A stretch of 64,000 bases of DNA, taken from the NCBI RefSeq assembly GCF_030253575.1, contig NC_080559.1, forward strand, positions 16,106,501 to 16,170,500, given 5' to 3'. Shown piece after piece: positions 35,401 to 45,140 of this stretch (positions are counted from its first letter, which is position 1; every line of letters begins with the position of its first letter). The DNA comes from Rhododendron vialii. Taxonomy: Eukaryota > Streptophyta > Magnoliopsida > Ericales > Ericaceae. The position numbers were made by a program, and so were the translations under genes. The notes beneath the pieces are model-generated. The model was not told where the DNA came from. It searched no databases and saw only the letters and a list, made by a program, of their open reading frames with translations.

Positions 35401-36611
35401 CTAGTGACATACATAGTTGGGTTAGTATTGCTTGGCAGCATCGATCCCCCATTCCCAAACACGTATCTCATTACTGTAGAGTGTATTGTCAGATCTCTTT
35501 GTCTCAGTGTTACAGAATGGGAGATCGATCCTGCAAAGTGGTGTAGAGCGGCCTTGCAAAGCGGTGTAGAGCAGTCGATCCGTCCGCTTATCTTGGCAAT
35601 CAACGGCTCGGATCTTAACTGAGCAATGGAAGGTTCAGATTTGCATGCGCTCAGATTTGATCCGAGTTGTCCGTGCTAAAATGAACAGCCGGATATTTCG
35701 GCACAGATGACTCAGATCGGCTGCTCTGCACCCGCTCGTTAGGGTGTTGCTCGGCAGCATCCCTGGGTCGACTGGGTTAGGAAGAGGCGCAACCTGCCCT
35801 GATCAATTCTATTTTCTTGATTTTGAATAAATTGGTGACACAGTGTCACTGTTAAACCTAATAAAATTTTTTTTTTCTTTCTTTTATTGGCAAGTGACCG
35901 TTAAACCTAATATTTGTTCCTAGATAAGGTCATCCACAAGTGGCCTATAGTTGTTTTGGTCGTCATTCCTAGTTTATAGTACTATGTTTTGGTTCATGCA
36001 GGACGTGAATGCGAAAATACCCCCATTGTAGGCACATATCGATGGTCTGTTTGATTGGCTGGATTAGCTAGAGGTAAAGTATTAGGCTTCAAATTGGTAT
36101 ATGATTTATGAATCTCGTTGGGTTATAATTTCCAACGTTTGAAGTCAACAATTAATGGAGGAATTCCATAACCAAGAGGGTCACTACATCGATCCTAGAA
36201 CCAATACTCGTCCCAATATTATCGATTGAAAAATGACAAAAACATGGAAAATGAAAGAACAAATTGGGACAGAAGGAGTAATAGTTCGGCCAATCAAATA
36301 TATATGGACAGAGAGAGCTAGAGAAAGAGATCAGGAAAAGTTACCGCGGGGGAAGTTTTCTGTGGAAGAGCAAGTATCCCAGAACCAATACTGGTCCCGA
36401 TAATTAGAGCGACTGCACCACCAATAGTTCCCTTTTTCTTGGACAAATTGGGGGGCTCCTCTCCCAATTTTGATAGACATCTCCATGTCTTCTTTGATCT
36501 ACAAACTGAGAGCAATTTCCAACTTTTTGATGGAATTTTCCCTTGCAGGTGGCAGTAGGCACAAGCATTATGGTGAATGCTACAAGTAATTACAGACAAC
36601 AAGCTTATCAT
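32428..36611 (-). CDS. Tryptophan/tyrosine-permease-like transporter (plastid-type)
   Basis: Seven minus-strand exons: 36611-36345, 34838-34439, 34164-34027, 33884-33719, 33519-33375, 33248-33108, 32631-32428. Total 1461 bp, 486 aa. The mature part begins KKGTIGGAVALIIGTSIGSG, the first membrane helix and glycine-rich motif of the Trp/Tyr permease family (APC superfamily, about 11 helices). Further family phrases are LRTMAQETLGEWGG, VAYSSKSGEI, GGTRATD, VPDAFSAATDIA and, near the end, RPALLGVGLF. The first ~60 residues are basic, Ser-rich and non-conserved, as in a chloroplast transit peptide; Arabidopsis At5g19500 is a relative. The role is probably aromatic or neutral amino-acid movement across a plastid membrane, but substrate is inferred. 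Start is uncertain: ATG-ATG at 36692 is in frame and would add 27 residues including a (SL)n run from a microsatellite. Confidence 0.9.
35427..35761. repeat. Segment bounded by 15-bp direct repeats in permease intron 1
   Basis: ttgcttggcagcatc (near 35429) and ttgctcggcagcatc (near 35747) bracket about 300 bp. The segment includes a 22-bp tandem (gcaaagyggtgtagagcrg twice, about 35533-35575) and GC-richer sequence than its surroundings. It may be an inserted element; class unknown. Confidence 0.4.
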
Positions 36612-36650
36612 ATTTTTCCTGCATACTTTGTTGGAATGGAAGCTCCTGAA

Positions 36651-36653
<3 letters not shown>

Positions 36654-36686
<33 letters not shown>
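36654..36686 (-). repeat. (CT)16 microsatellite at the permease 5' end
   Basis: On the sense (minus) strand a (TC)n tract directly follows the ATG-ATG at 36692 and is in frame with the permease. If that start is used, the tract is translated as Ser-Leu repeats. A second, shorter GA run lies at about 36799-36818. Confidence 0.85.
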
Positions 36687-36689
<3 letters not shown>

Positions 36690-36699
36690 CATACATGCT

Positions 36700-37739
36700 G
36701 GATTTGAAGCTTAGAGTGATGCTCTGCTTATGATTACTTCTCCATGATGCACTTATATCTGGATACAAAGAACAAGGCATGCACCGTGTATTCATTTGAG
36801 AGAGAGAGAGAGAGAGAGGAGAATGGACCATAAATTCTACAGTCGTTCTACTCCTACTAGTTTGCCAAAATATCTTGTAAGTGGACCCCATAGAATCTGT
36901 TTGGTTAGTCCAGAATTTTTTTCCTACGAAAGTGACTGTGGCAATGTATGGTTATATTGGTTGGACCACGAGATATTTTTCCATGGGCAATAAACTTGTG
37001 CTACAAATTCAAAACAATCAATGCAAGGCTATTTACATCTAGGATTTGCAAAATGCTTATAGAAAAGAAAAAGAAAAAAAGAGACTAATTCAGAAATCCC
37101 TCCAAAAACCCAAACCTAAATTAACTCAGACGCCTAGATATCCAAACAACTTTTTGTGTATGGATACATGTGGGGAAATAAACGATACACACATCCACAA
37201 ATGTCACATATGTGAAGAACAATGCTTTTGGGATATGACGGGTGGGTGATTCAAAGACAGTTGATTGTTGTATTCTACGATACATAAGCATTGGCCCAAA
37301 GCCAGGTCTATCTCTTATTTCATAGCAATCAAGAGAACACAACCTTGATTTCACCACCCATAACATCTACTGTTGGCTCCTCTTTGTCTTTAATTGGTCT
37401 CTCTTCGAAGTTAGATCTTGAACGTGATTTACCATTAGATAGGCAGAAAAGGAAAACACGTTATTTGTGAAACATGGTAGGATTATACTCAATGCCCAGA
37501 GAAGCAATTCATCGAACACCTTAAGTGCAACAAATTTTCGTTATGAACAATTACGTTATGATCTACAACTCAACATAGGATTAACACCTTTGGGGACGCT
37601 TACCGTGTGAAATTGTACAACTCCGACTGCAAGAGGTTTTGGATGGAGGGCGATGGCAAATGCATGCCTTACTGACCATCGCAAGTGGGTTGTGGAGAGC
37701 CAGTGCAATTGATAGGTGTTGGTTGGTGTAGAAGAGGTA
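36700..37739. other. Intergenic, upstream of the permease gene
   Basis: No ORF with recognisable similarity and no bounded repeat. Should contain the permease promoter. Confidence 0.5.
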
Positions 37740-37744
37740 TGTAC

Positions 37745-38488
37745 CGTTGGAAATTTACGGAATTTCGGATAAATGAAATCGGGGCTATCGGAGGGTCTCC
37801 CGAGGCAACCGTGCATGTCTCGGGTTCGTTGTATCTGGACACATCATAATCAATAAACGTATTGATGTGTTGATTTTATAACTTCCGTAACCCCTTCCCA
37901 TGATGGCCATGATGGTGTATTATTCTTGTAACCTCCAACATCATTTGATGGGAGCATAATGGCTGAATTCATTTCAGCAATTGATGGCTGCATTCACCTC
38001 TCCTACCTTCTCCACTCTATTTAAAGGAGGCTCACGTTTTGGAGGAATCATCAGAAAATTCACAGCAATCCTAACAAGTTCGTATATTCGTTCTTTGAGA
38101 GAGAGAGACATGCGGTAGTCAGTTCACCTAGGCGGTCAACGGTGGTGTTCTGACGGCTTGCGGTTTAGCCGAGCCAACCCTGGGAGAAAAGTCGCCGAAG
38201 CAACCTACAACACCGACGATAGGCGGCGAATCTTTCTTAAGGAGACTGTGGTATCACAGGACTCGGTTCGATATTCTAGAAATTCAATTTGTATCTCAAC
38301 TGTTTCAATCTGTTCTATATTTGTATTTTGTTTCGAATATGTAATTGTTACATTATTAATGAAATTCAATTTGTATCTCAACTGTTTCAATCTGTTCTAT
38401 ATTTGTATTTTGTTTCGAATATGTAATTGTTACATTATTAATGAAACTGTTCTCTGAATTTTACGTTACTGCCGAAATTTTCCCAACA
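37745..38488 (+). mobile_element. Solo LTR, probably Copia-type
   Basis: The end ..ttcccaaca and the start cgttggaaattt (a one-base change from the expected TGTTGG) are matched inverted LTR ends. They are flanked by the 5-bp duplication tgtac (37740-37744, 38489-38493). A TATA-like ctatttaaagg is near 38020-38030. No internal retrotransposon sequence remains, so recombination between LTRs is inferred. An 82-bp tandem duplication lies inside. Confidence 0.8.
38282..38445 (+). repeat. 82-bp tandem duplication in the solo LTR
   Basis: attcaatttgtatctcaac.. to ..cattattaatgaa occurs twice in direct succession with offset 82 and no visible differences. Confidence 0.9.
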
Positions 38489-38493
38489 TGTAC

Positions 38494-39089
38494 TACTTCA
38501 GTTTAGAGGCGCAACAGTTGGGTTAATTTGTTTTGAAGTTGGGTGCCCTTAGAGAATGGTGTAGATCAAAGAGTATCATCTTTAGTGAATGGTGCGAGCA
38601 TTGTCTGTAACTTGGGGTGGACAAGTTATATCAAGTGTTCTTAAGGGGTATTTTGTGTAGGAAAAGTGTGGGAAACACTTATGCATTTGTGGTTGTTGAG
38701 GAATGACGACCAATAGACATAAAGCTAATTTGCCGTTACTTAGACATCCAATAGACATACTACAACAATCGATGTGGGATATTTTGAAGATATGAGTTGT
38801 GCTTTTGAGTTACGTGTTTGAACTATGTAACTTGCAAGTGGCTTGCTAAACTTGCTAAACCTTATTATTAACCACAGCTCCAAAGTGTATTTAGGGATCT
38901 TGGCCCTTTGTAGGTATAAGTTGTCATTTTACTAGATTGCACAGGATATACTTCTGTTCGTTGCACACTCTTATCCCTTCTGATTTTATGATTATGAGAA
39001 GTCGTATATTGGATATGGCCTTGGTGATGGTTTCACCGGCGCTTTGTTACGGTAAGATTTACAGGGATGGGTCAGGATCGTTACAGAAG
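38494..39089. other. Intergenic, nothing recognised
   Basis: Between two solo LTRs. No gene or bounded repeat seen. Confidence 0.5.
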
Positions 39090-39094
39090 ACGTT

Positions 39095-40771
39095 TGTCAC
39101 GCCCTCGATTTTTAACATAAATATAAATGATTTCCATAATGAAATCCTCACAATAATCTGTATAATACCCCAAAAGAGTTTAACATTTCCATTCCCATAA
39201 TTATACCCTTCACGTCTAATAATTTCCAAAAGATTACATCATTGGCTCCAAGGCTCAAATAAACATAAGTACTACTAAGTATCAAAAGAGAGTTAAGGGT
39301 TATAATATTCCATATATAGTCAAAAGAATTGGAGTATAAATGAAGTTACAAATACATCTTCGAAAAGAGATTTACAAATATGACTAAGTAACTCCTTCAA
39401 TTAGCTTTCAAAAGTATTTTCCACACCACAAGAACTCCAAGCATGCAAGCTATTGTCCTGGGTTAGCACCTGAAAATAGGAAAGAGTTGAGCTACACTAG
39501 CCCAGTAGGAAATTTTACACTAACATTATATACAAATGAAATGCTAGGACAATCTCAATACAAGAACAAGAACAAGGACCATAGGATAATCAACAATCTT
39601 CGCTCAATAATCTCAAATCCACAACTTAACGATTACCATACAACTCAAACTAGAATCATTTCCATCTTCCATGTATCCAATGTCTTTTCGTTGCAAGTGT
39701 CATAAGTTAAAACTCCTGTCAGACCAATTAAGAGATACCGATACCCTCTGCCAGACACCATACCCATCGGTAGGTCTTGAATGAAATCAATACGAGTTTT
39801 TGCTCCTGCCGGGCCAATTAAGGGATCCTGATACCCTTTGCCAGACACCCACTCGTCGATGAATCCTGAATGTTCTCGTTGTGTCAATAAGTGTCCAATA
39901 ATCTCATACTCTCGTAATGTATCACTTCAATTCAACCGTGGTTCATGTGGTAATCAACGTCAAATTCTACCGAACAAGGGCTAAAGATGCAAAGGTACTC
40001 CACAAACTCAATGAGTACAAATAATCATGCTACGGGTGATTCGGTGATGTTTAGAACAAGTTAGAAGTGATTAGAGATCAAAACGATAGAGTATGAAAAA
40101 ATGCAACAAAATTGTCCATAAGCAATTGGTATCGATACCTATGCAAAATGGTATCGATACCAAAGGCCTGAGAAACATTCTATACACAAGAGTATCGATA
40201 TCCATGCAAAGTGGTATCGATACCAGCTCAGTTCGAGTAGATTTTCTGCAGAATTTCAAGGATTCAACAACAACAATTATAACAACCATAGGCATGATTC
40301 AAGGTAAGAAAACACTTCTTTTACATATATTGAGAGGTAGAATCTCTATCTTGAGGTCAAAGAACAATTTCCAAGAGAGAGAGACCGAGTCCTAGCCTCC
40401 AAAGTCCACACAGAGCAAAATACGCCTCACTGAGCTCAATCCAAAGAGGTACGAGCTCCAATACGCGCAGAAATGAAAGATTGAAGGTTGTTTTGTATGG
40501 ATTCTTGAGTGATTGGGTGGAATTTTGAGTGAGAGAGGAAGAGAGAGACGTCGGAGGGAGAGAGAGACGAGAGTGAGAGAGGAGAAAAGAGTGAGATTTT
40601 TCTCTACTACACATAGGTATACACACATATATGCACTCCACTTGTTGCACTAACACCCAAAGCTTTCCAAATTCTTGCACATTAACCCAAAAATGTAATT
40701 TCCACATTATACCATCATTTATCATTTATAAAACATTAAAATTATATATAAGAAATTTACGGGTCTCTACA
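39095..40771 (-). mobile_element. Solo LTR, probably Gypsy-type, 1.68 kb
   Basis: Read on the minus strand it runs from TGTAGAGACCCGTAAATTT to ..GAGGGCGTGACA, ends typical of long plant Gypsy LTRs. The plus-strand flanks are acgtt (39090-39094) and acatt (40772-40776), a 5-bp duplication with one CpG-type change. A TATA-like gcatatatgtg (minus) and a CT-rich leader near 40530-40640 fit an LTR promoter. No internal domain is present. Confidence 0.75.
40128..40224. repeat. Cluster of GGTATCGATACC palindromes
   Basis: The perfect 12-bp palindrome ggtatcgatacc occurs at 40128-40139, 40150-40161 and 40213-40224, and a diverged form (agtatcgatatcc) at 40191-40203. The second and last share the longer context catgcaaa-tggtatcgataccaa-type. 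All lie within the solo LTR. Confidence 0.9.
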
Positions 40772-40776
40772 ACATT

Positions 40777-41053
40777 ACAGGGCCAAAAGTGGGGAAGATT
40801 GTAATGTCCCACATCGGCAATGTAAAGGAAAATTATGAAGAATATAAGACAAATGTCCACCAGCTACTATTAACTTGATGTTAACCTTTTGAATCACGTG
40901 GTTAGGTGAATAGTTAGCAAGTCAGCTGGCCCATGTCATTATAGTTTATAAATTAAAAAAAATGGTTAGAAAATTAAGTTTTCCAATTTTCAATCCGTTT
41001 CAATCAGTGCGAAGATCTTATTTTTCTGATCATTTTATCCTTAAGAATCATAA
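40777..41053. other. Repeat-derived spacer
   Basis: Contains ttgtaatgtcccacatcgg at about 40799 and gttaaccttttgaatcacgtggttag at about 40888, which recurs inverted near 51665-51695. This suggests a dispersed LTR- or TRIM-type repeat; no complete element could be bounded. Confidence 0.45.
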
Positions 41054-41062
41054 TTATTATTT

Positions 41063-42500
41063 GGGAGAAAAACTATAATAGTCCTTGTAGTTAAGTGTTT
41101 GTGTCAATTTGGTCCCTGTAGTTATAATTGGCTTGATTTACATTCTGTATTTTCCATTTTGTTTCAATTTGGTCCAATTACTAACTTCTGTTAGTCCTTT
41201 AAATAGCAAAATCATACGGCCTCCTTTTTTGGGGTTAAAACAGACCCGTTCGGCTAAATAAGCCAACTTCCTTATTTTTTGTCCTTATTCAAATTTTTTT
41301 TCCATATTTGTTAGTTTTTCGTCAATTTTTTGGGAGTTATTACATCGTCATGACAAGAAGAATCTAAAAAGTAAAAAATTATTATCGAAATTCAATTTTT
41401 TTTGAATAAAGACGGAAAAATTGGCTTTGGTTTATTTTTCAACGTTTCTAGTCAGGAATCAGTGCATGGGCCAAGCGTAGGAAAATGAATGGAATGACAT
41501 GGCACTATTTTTTGTAACCACTTGGGCTGTTAAGTTAGGTTTATTATAACCTAGTTGAGTGGTTTGTTATGTTTATGTATTAGGCTATGACATGATAAAT
41601 TTGGAACTGAGTTTATATAATATTCTGACTTTTGGACATGGTTATTTATCATGTTCTGACTTTTGGATCTATATCATGTTGTAACTTTTGGACATGGTTC
41701 TATATGCATTTTCAGTACTATGCAGAAAATAAGGCATCTCAGTATTTGTCCACAAGTTGAACATGTAGACAATATCAGTGGTTATGATGCCTCATGGCTG
41801 ATCATGAAAATGCTGAATTCGATGACAACTTTTTGTAGAAAATTATAACCAAATTTCTTCCCAAGTGCCTCATTATCAATGGAGAATGGAAGAATGAGCT
41901 GTGTTTTGATTCAGAGGTATATTGGGGTAAGAGGGGAATGAGTAACCCTATTCAGCTAAATAAGCCAACTGCCTTATTTTTTTGTCTTTATTCAAAAAAT
42001 TTGGTATTTGTTAGTTTTTCGTCATTTTTTTTGGAAATTATTGTATCGTCATAATAAGAGGAATCTAAAAGTAAAAAATTACAATCGAAACCTAATTTTT
42101 TTTGAATAAAGACAAAAATAAGCCAATAAGCCAATTTTTTCGTCTTTATTAAAAAAAATTGGATTTCGATTATAATTTTTTACTTTTTAGATTTCTCTCG
42201 TCATGACGATACAATAACCCCAAAAAAATTGACGAAAAACTACAAATACGAAAAAAAATTCAATAAGGATAAAAAAATAAGCCAATTGGCTTATTTAGCC
42301 GAACAAGTCTATTTTAACCCCAAAAAAAGGGGCCATATGATTTTGTTGTTTAAAGGACTAACGGCGAACTAACGGAAGTTAGTAATTGGACCAAATTGAA
42401 ACAAAATGAAAAGTACAGAGTGTAAATCGAACCAATTACAACTACAGGAACCAAATTGACACAAATACTTAACTATAGGGACTATTTCAGTTTTTTCCCC
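41063..42500. mobile_element. Non-autonomous MULE with long terminal inverted repeats
   Basis: The first ~380 bp (gggagaaaaactataatagtcc..) are mirrored by the last ~380 bp (..ggactatttcagttttttcccc). The element is flanked by a perfect 9-bp duplication, ttattattt (41054-41062, 42501-42509), diagnostic of Mutator-like elements. No transposase is encoded. Inside, a second palindromic family (..cgtcatgacaag.. / ..ctcgtcatgacga..) is nested at about 41268-41440 and 41960-42290 and recurs at 52203-52487. Confidence 0.9.
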
Positions 42501-42509
42501 TTATTATTT

Positions 42510-43357
42510 TTATCTCTAAGACTCTTATAATCAAGTATTTGCTCTACAGGATCCAAATAAGGTCTTACATGACATTTTCCGTCTGAATTCCTAATTTTCG
42601 TTATCTATTGGACTAAGTAGGTAACGGTATCATAGTTGAGGGGATGAAATTGTCAAATTGATAGTTTATTGACTAAGGAGAAAAAATGTGCACAATTTAG
42701 GGGATAAAAAAAAAAACTCTATCATTAATGTCTTTTTTGAATAGAGAGGAAGGAGGGAGAGAGATCAACTGAGAGGGAGCGAGGGTGAGATCAATTGAGG
42801 GGAGGGAGAGAGATAGGTTTACAAAAGAAAAATTAGTTTTAAAGTGTAATTGTTTAGATAGTTTTGGGAGTCTTAGAATGGGAAAGGCATATTGGTAACT
42901 TTTCTTGATTTTTTTGGGATTGTATAGAGTAAATTGTGTTGTTAATAAAAATACGGGGTGAATTGTAGAAAGTAATTGGGTTGCAAGCGAGTTGCGACCC
43001 CCAATACATATTTATGACTACACCTTCAAGAGAAGAGATATACTTATGGATGGTAGGGTAGTGTGAATATGTAGCGTCTATTTCCTTTACAAGTATATTT
43101 TCATGGATAGATTTCATCAACCATACAAAATTTCTCAAATAGACATCAACCTAATTTTGAGGAAAGAAGAGGAAGGTCCACTCCATTCCGAGTGCACCAA
43201 ACCGCCTGGGATCGTCCCTCTCTCAAAACAAAAAGTACGCTCCCCTTCTCCACTTTATACGCGGGGTCGAAAATTTTAAACTTCATTTAATCGGACGATT
43301 CTACCCCTCTCTGATACTCCTCCCTAAAAAACACAGTCCAGGAAAGAAACGGCTTGG

Positions 43358-43361
<4 letters not shown>
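42510..43361. other. Spacer upstream of the coiled-coil gene
   Basis: No ORF of interest. The last ~200 bp should hold the promoter of the coiled-coil gene. Confidence 0.5.
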
Positions 43362-43425
<64 letters not shown>

Positions 43426-43485
43426 AACGGTTCTTCTCAGTCGCCGCCCTCTGACGTCTTCAACTACAAGTCTACAACCCCTTCA
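43362..43485 (+). promoter_or_regulatory. Probable non-coding first exon with (CT)31 tract
   Basis: A 62-bp (CT) tract (43362-43423) is followed by a GC-richer stretch ending in a good donor, ccttca|gtaagt at 43485/43486. The next acceptor is ..tgctcacaacag at 45054, leading to 45055 and the ATG at 45141. This implies a 1.57-kb intron in the 5' UTR of the coiled-coil gene. Inferred from splice signals only. Confidence 0.55.
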
Positions 43486-45140
43486 GTAAGTCTCTGTATA
43501 CATAGGTTTATGCGCCGTTTGTGTGTATATCTATTTCTTTGGAAAGATTTGAATTATCTATGTAGGGTCTATCAATGTATCGTGTTCCTGGAATTTTGGG
43601 ATGCTTTAGTTCAATTTTTTTTTATTTATAATTTGAATTCTGGGCAAAATCTTTGAAGTGAAACGGTAATTCATTAAATGGTAATTATCTTGCCAGAAGT
43701 GCAAATTGATAGAGGATAATAATTCTGTAAAATTCTTGAATTCCCTGTGAAATCATGTTTCTTCTGGCTTCTTGGGTGTTGCGAAAGAGCGTATGTAGTG
43801 TAATCATTTGTTTCTCGTTGATTGAAGCTAGAAAGAGAGAGGCGCTGCAAATTCGTAAGTATATCTTAGTTGGTTTTTTGGTTTTCCTTAAAAGTTTGAG
43901 AGGGATTAATGTAGTGGTGGTATAGAGTGGAATTCCACTCGTAACAATAGAAACTGTTTTGATTAGAGATAGAGAGAGAGAGACTTCATGTGATGGTTTG
44001 GAAATTTGTCTTTTGTTTTGTTGAGAATGAGATTACTAGAGTGCAATCAAATTGGTTATTCTTGAATTTGGTTACTTATAAAATTAAATATACTAGTTTG
44101 TGGAGGAGGACGTTTGTTTTGTTTATTTTGTAGGCATCTAGGGTTTTGAGTGAAAGGGTCTTTTAGGTACTACTGTACTAGTGTTTTATTGGAAAAGGTA
44201 CGCTAAAAACGGTGAGGGGGGTATATCTTATATATTTAATTGCAATTATGGGTCAGAGAGAAACACATTGATTGCTTCTTTTTGGGGGGTTCATGATTTC
44301 TGCCACAGCAACGAGGTTACTGAAATCAATGCTTCACTTTCTTCTCAGTCACTGAAATCAATAATTTAGTGCTAGTGGTGTATAGGTTCATATTTTGTTT
44401 TGTTTTTTAATCTCTCTTCTTTGAGGTTTTATATGTTGCCCGTTGGGAGTGTTGAGCCTTTTGCTCTGTTTGTTTAATTCTTGACTGGCCCCTTATATTA
44501 TTTCTTGTTATTTTTACTGAACTTGTTTATTAAGGTTTGATTCGTCTTCCTGGTCTGCTGCTTTACAATTCATCTTTGCTTCAAGAATCTATTTTGGAGG
44601 AAGAGGTTCCGAATTACTCCTTCGAAATGCTATGAGTTGTTCTGGAACATTGAGAGACCTTGTTCATATTTCTTATTTTTGGCACCGAATATTGTGATAT
44701 GATATGTCCTTGAATGAAGTGACTGAATGGTGGGAATTGTTTCCTATTCTTTTCATATGAGAAACATGAACATGCTCAAAATAGGCTTTTCTACACATTA
44801 TTCTTCCCTTAAGTGTTCTCTTTTAGGCTTCTTGTTGTGGGCTCTTTTATTGTATTTAGGTTCTCAATTTATCATCCCAAAGATTGCTTTTGTTAGAGCT
44901 TCCATACACAGTTGATATTTTTTTAATACAATATGTATTATCACTACCAGAAACTAAGTATATGAGAAATTTTGTTACTGAAGTTCATCCACTAGGTTTT
45001 AATTTATCATTATCCTTGTTAATCTTAAATTTGTTTTCTTTTTGCTCACAACAGATCAGAGCTCAAGGGTTGGTGGTGGTTGTCTTGCAAAATTTTCCTT
45101 CTGACCTTCAGCCAGCAATTCCAGTTGAACGCATAAAAAG

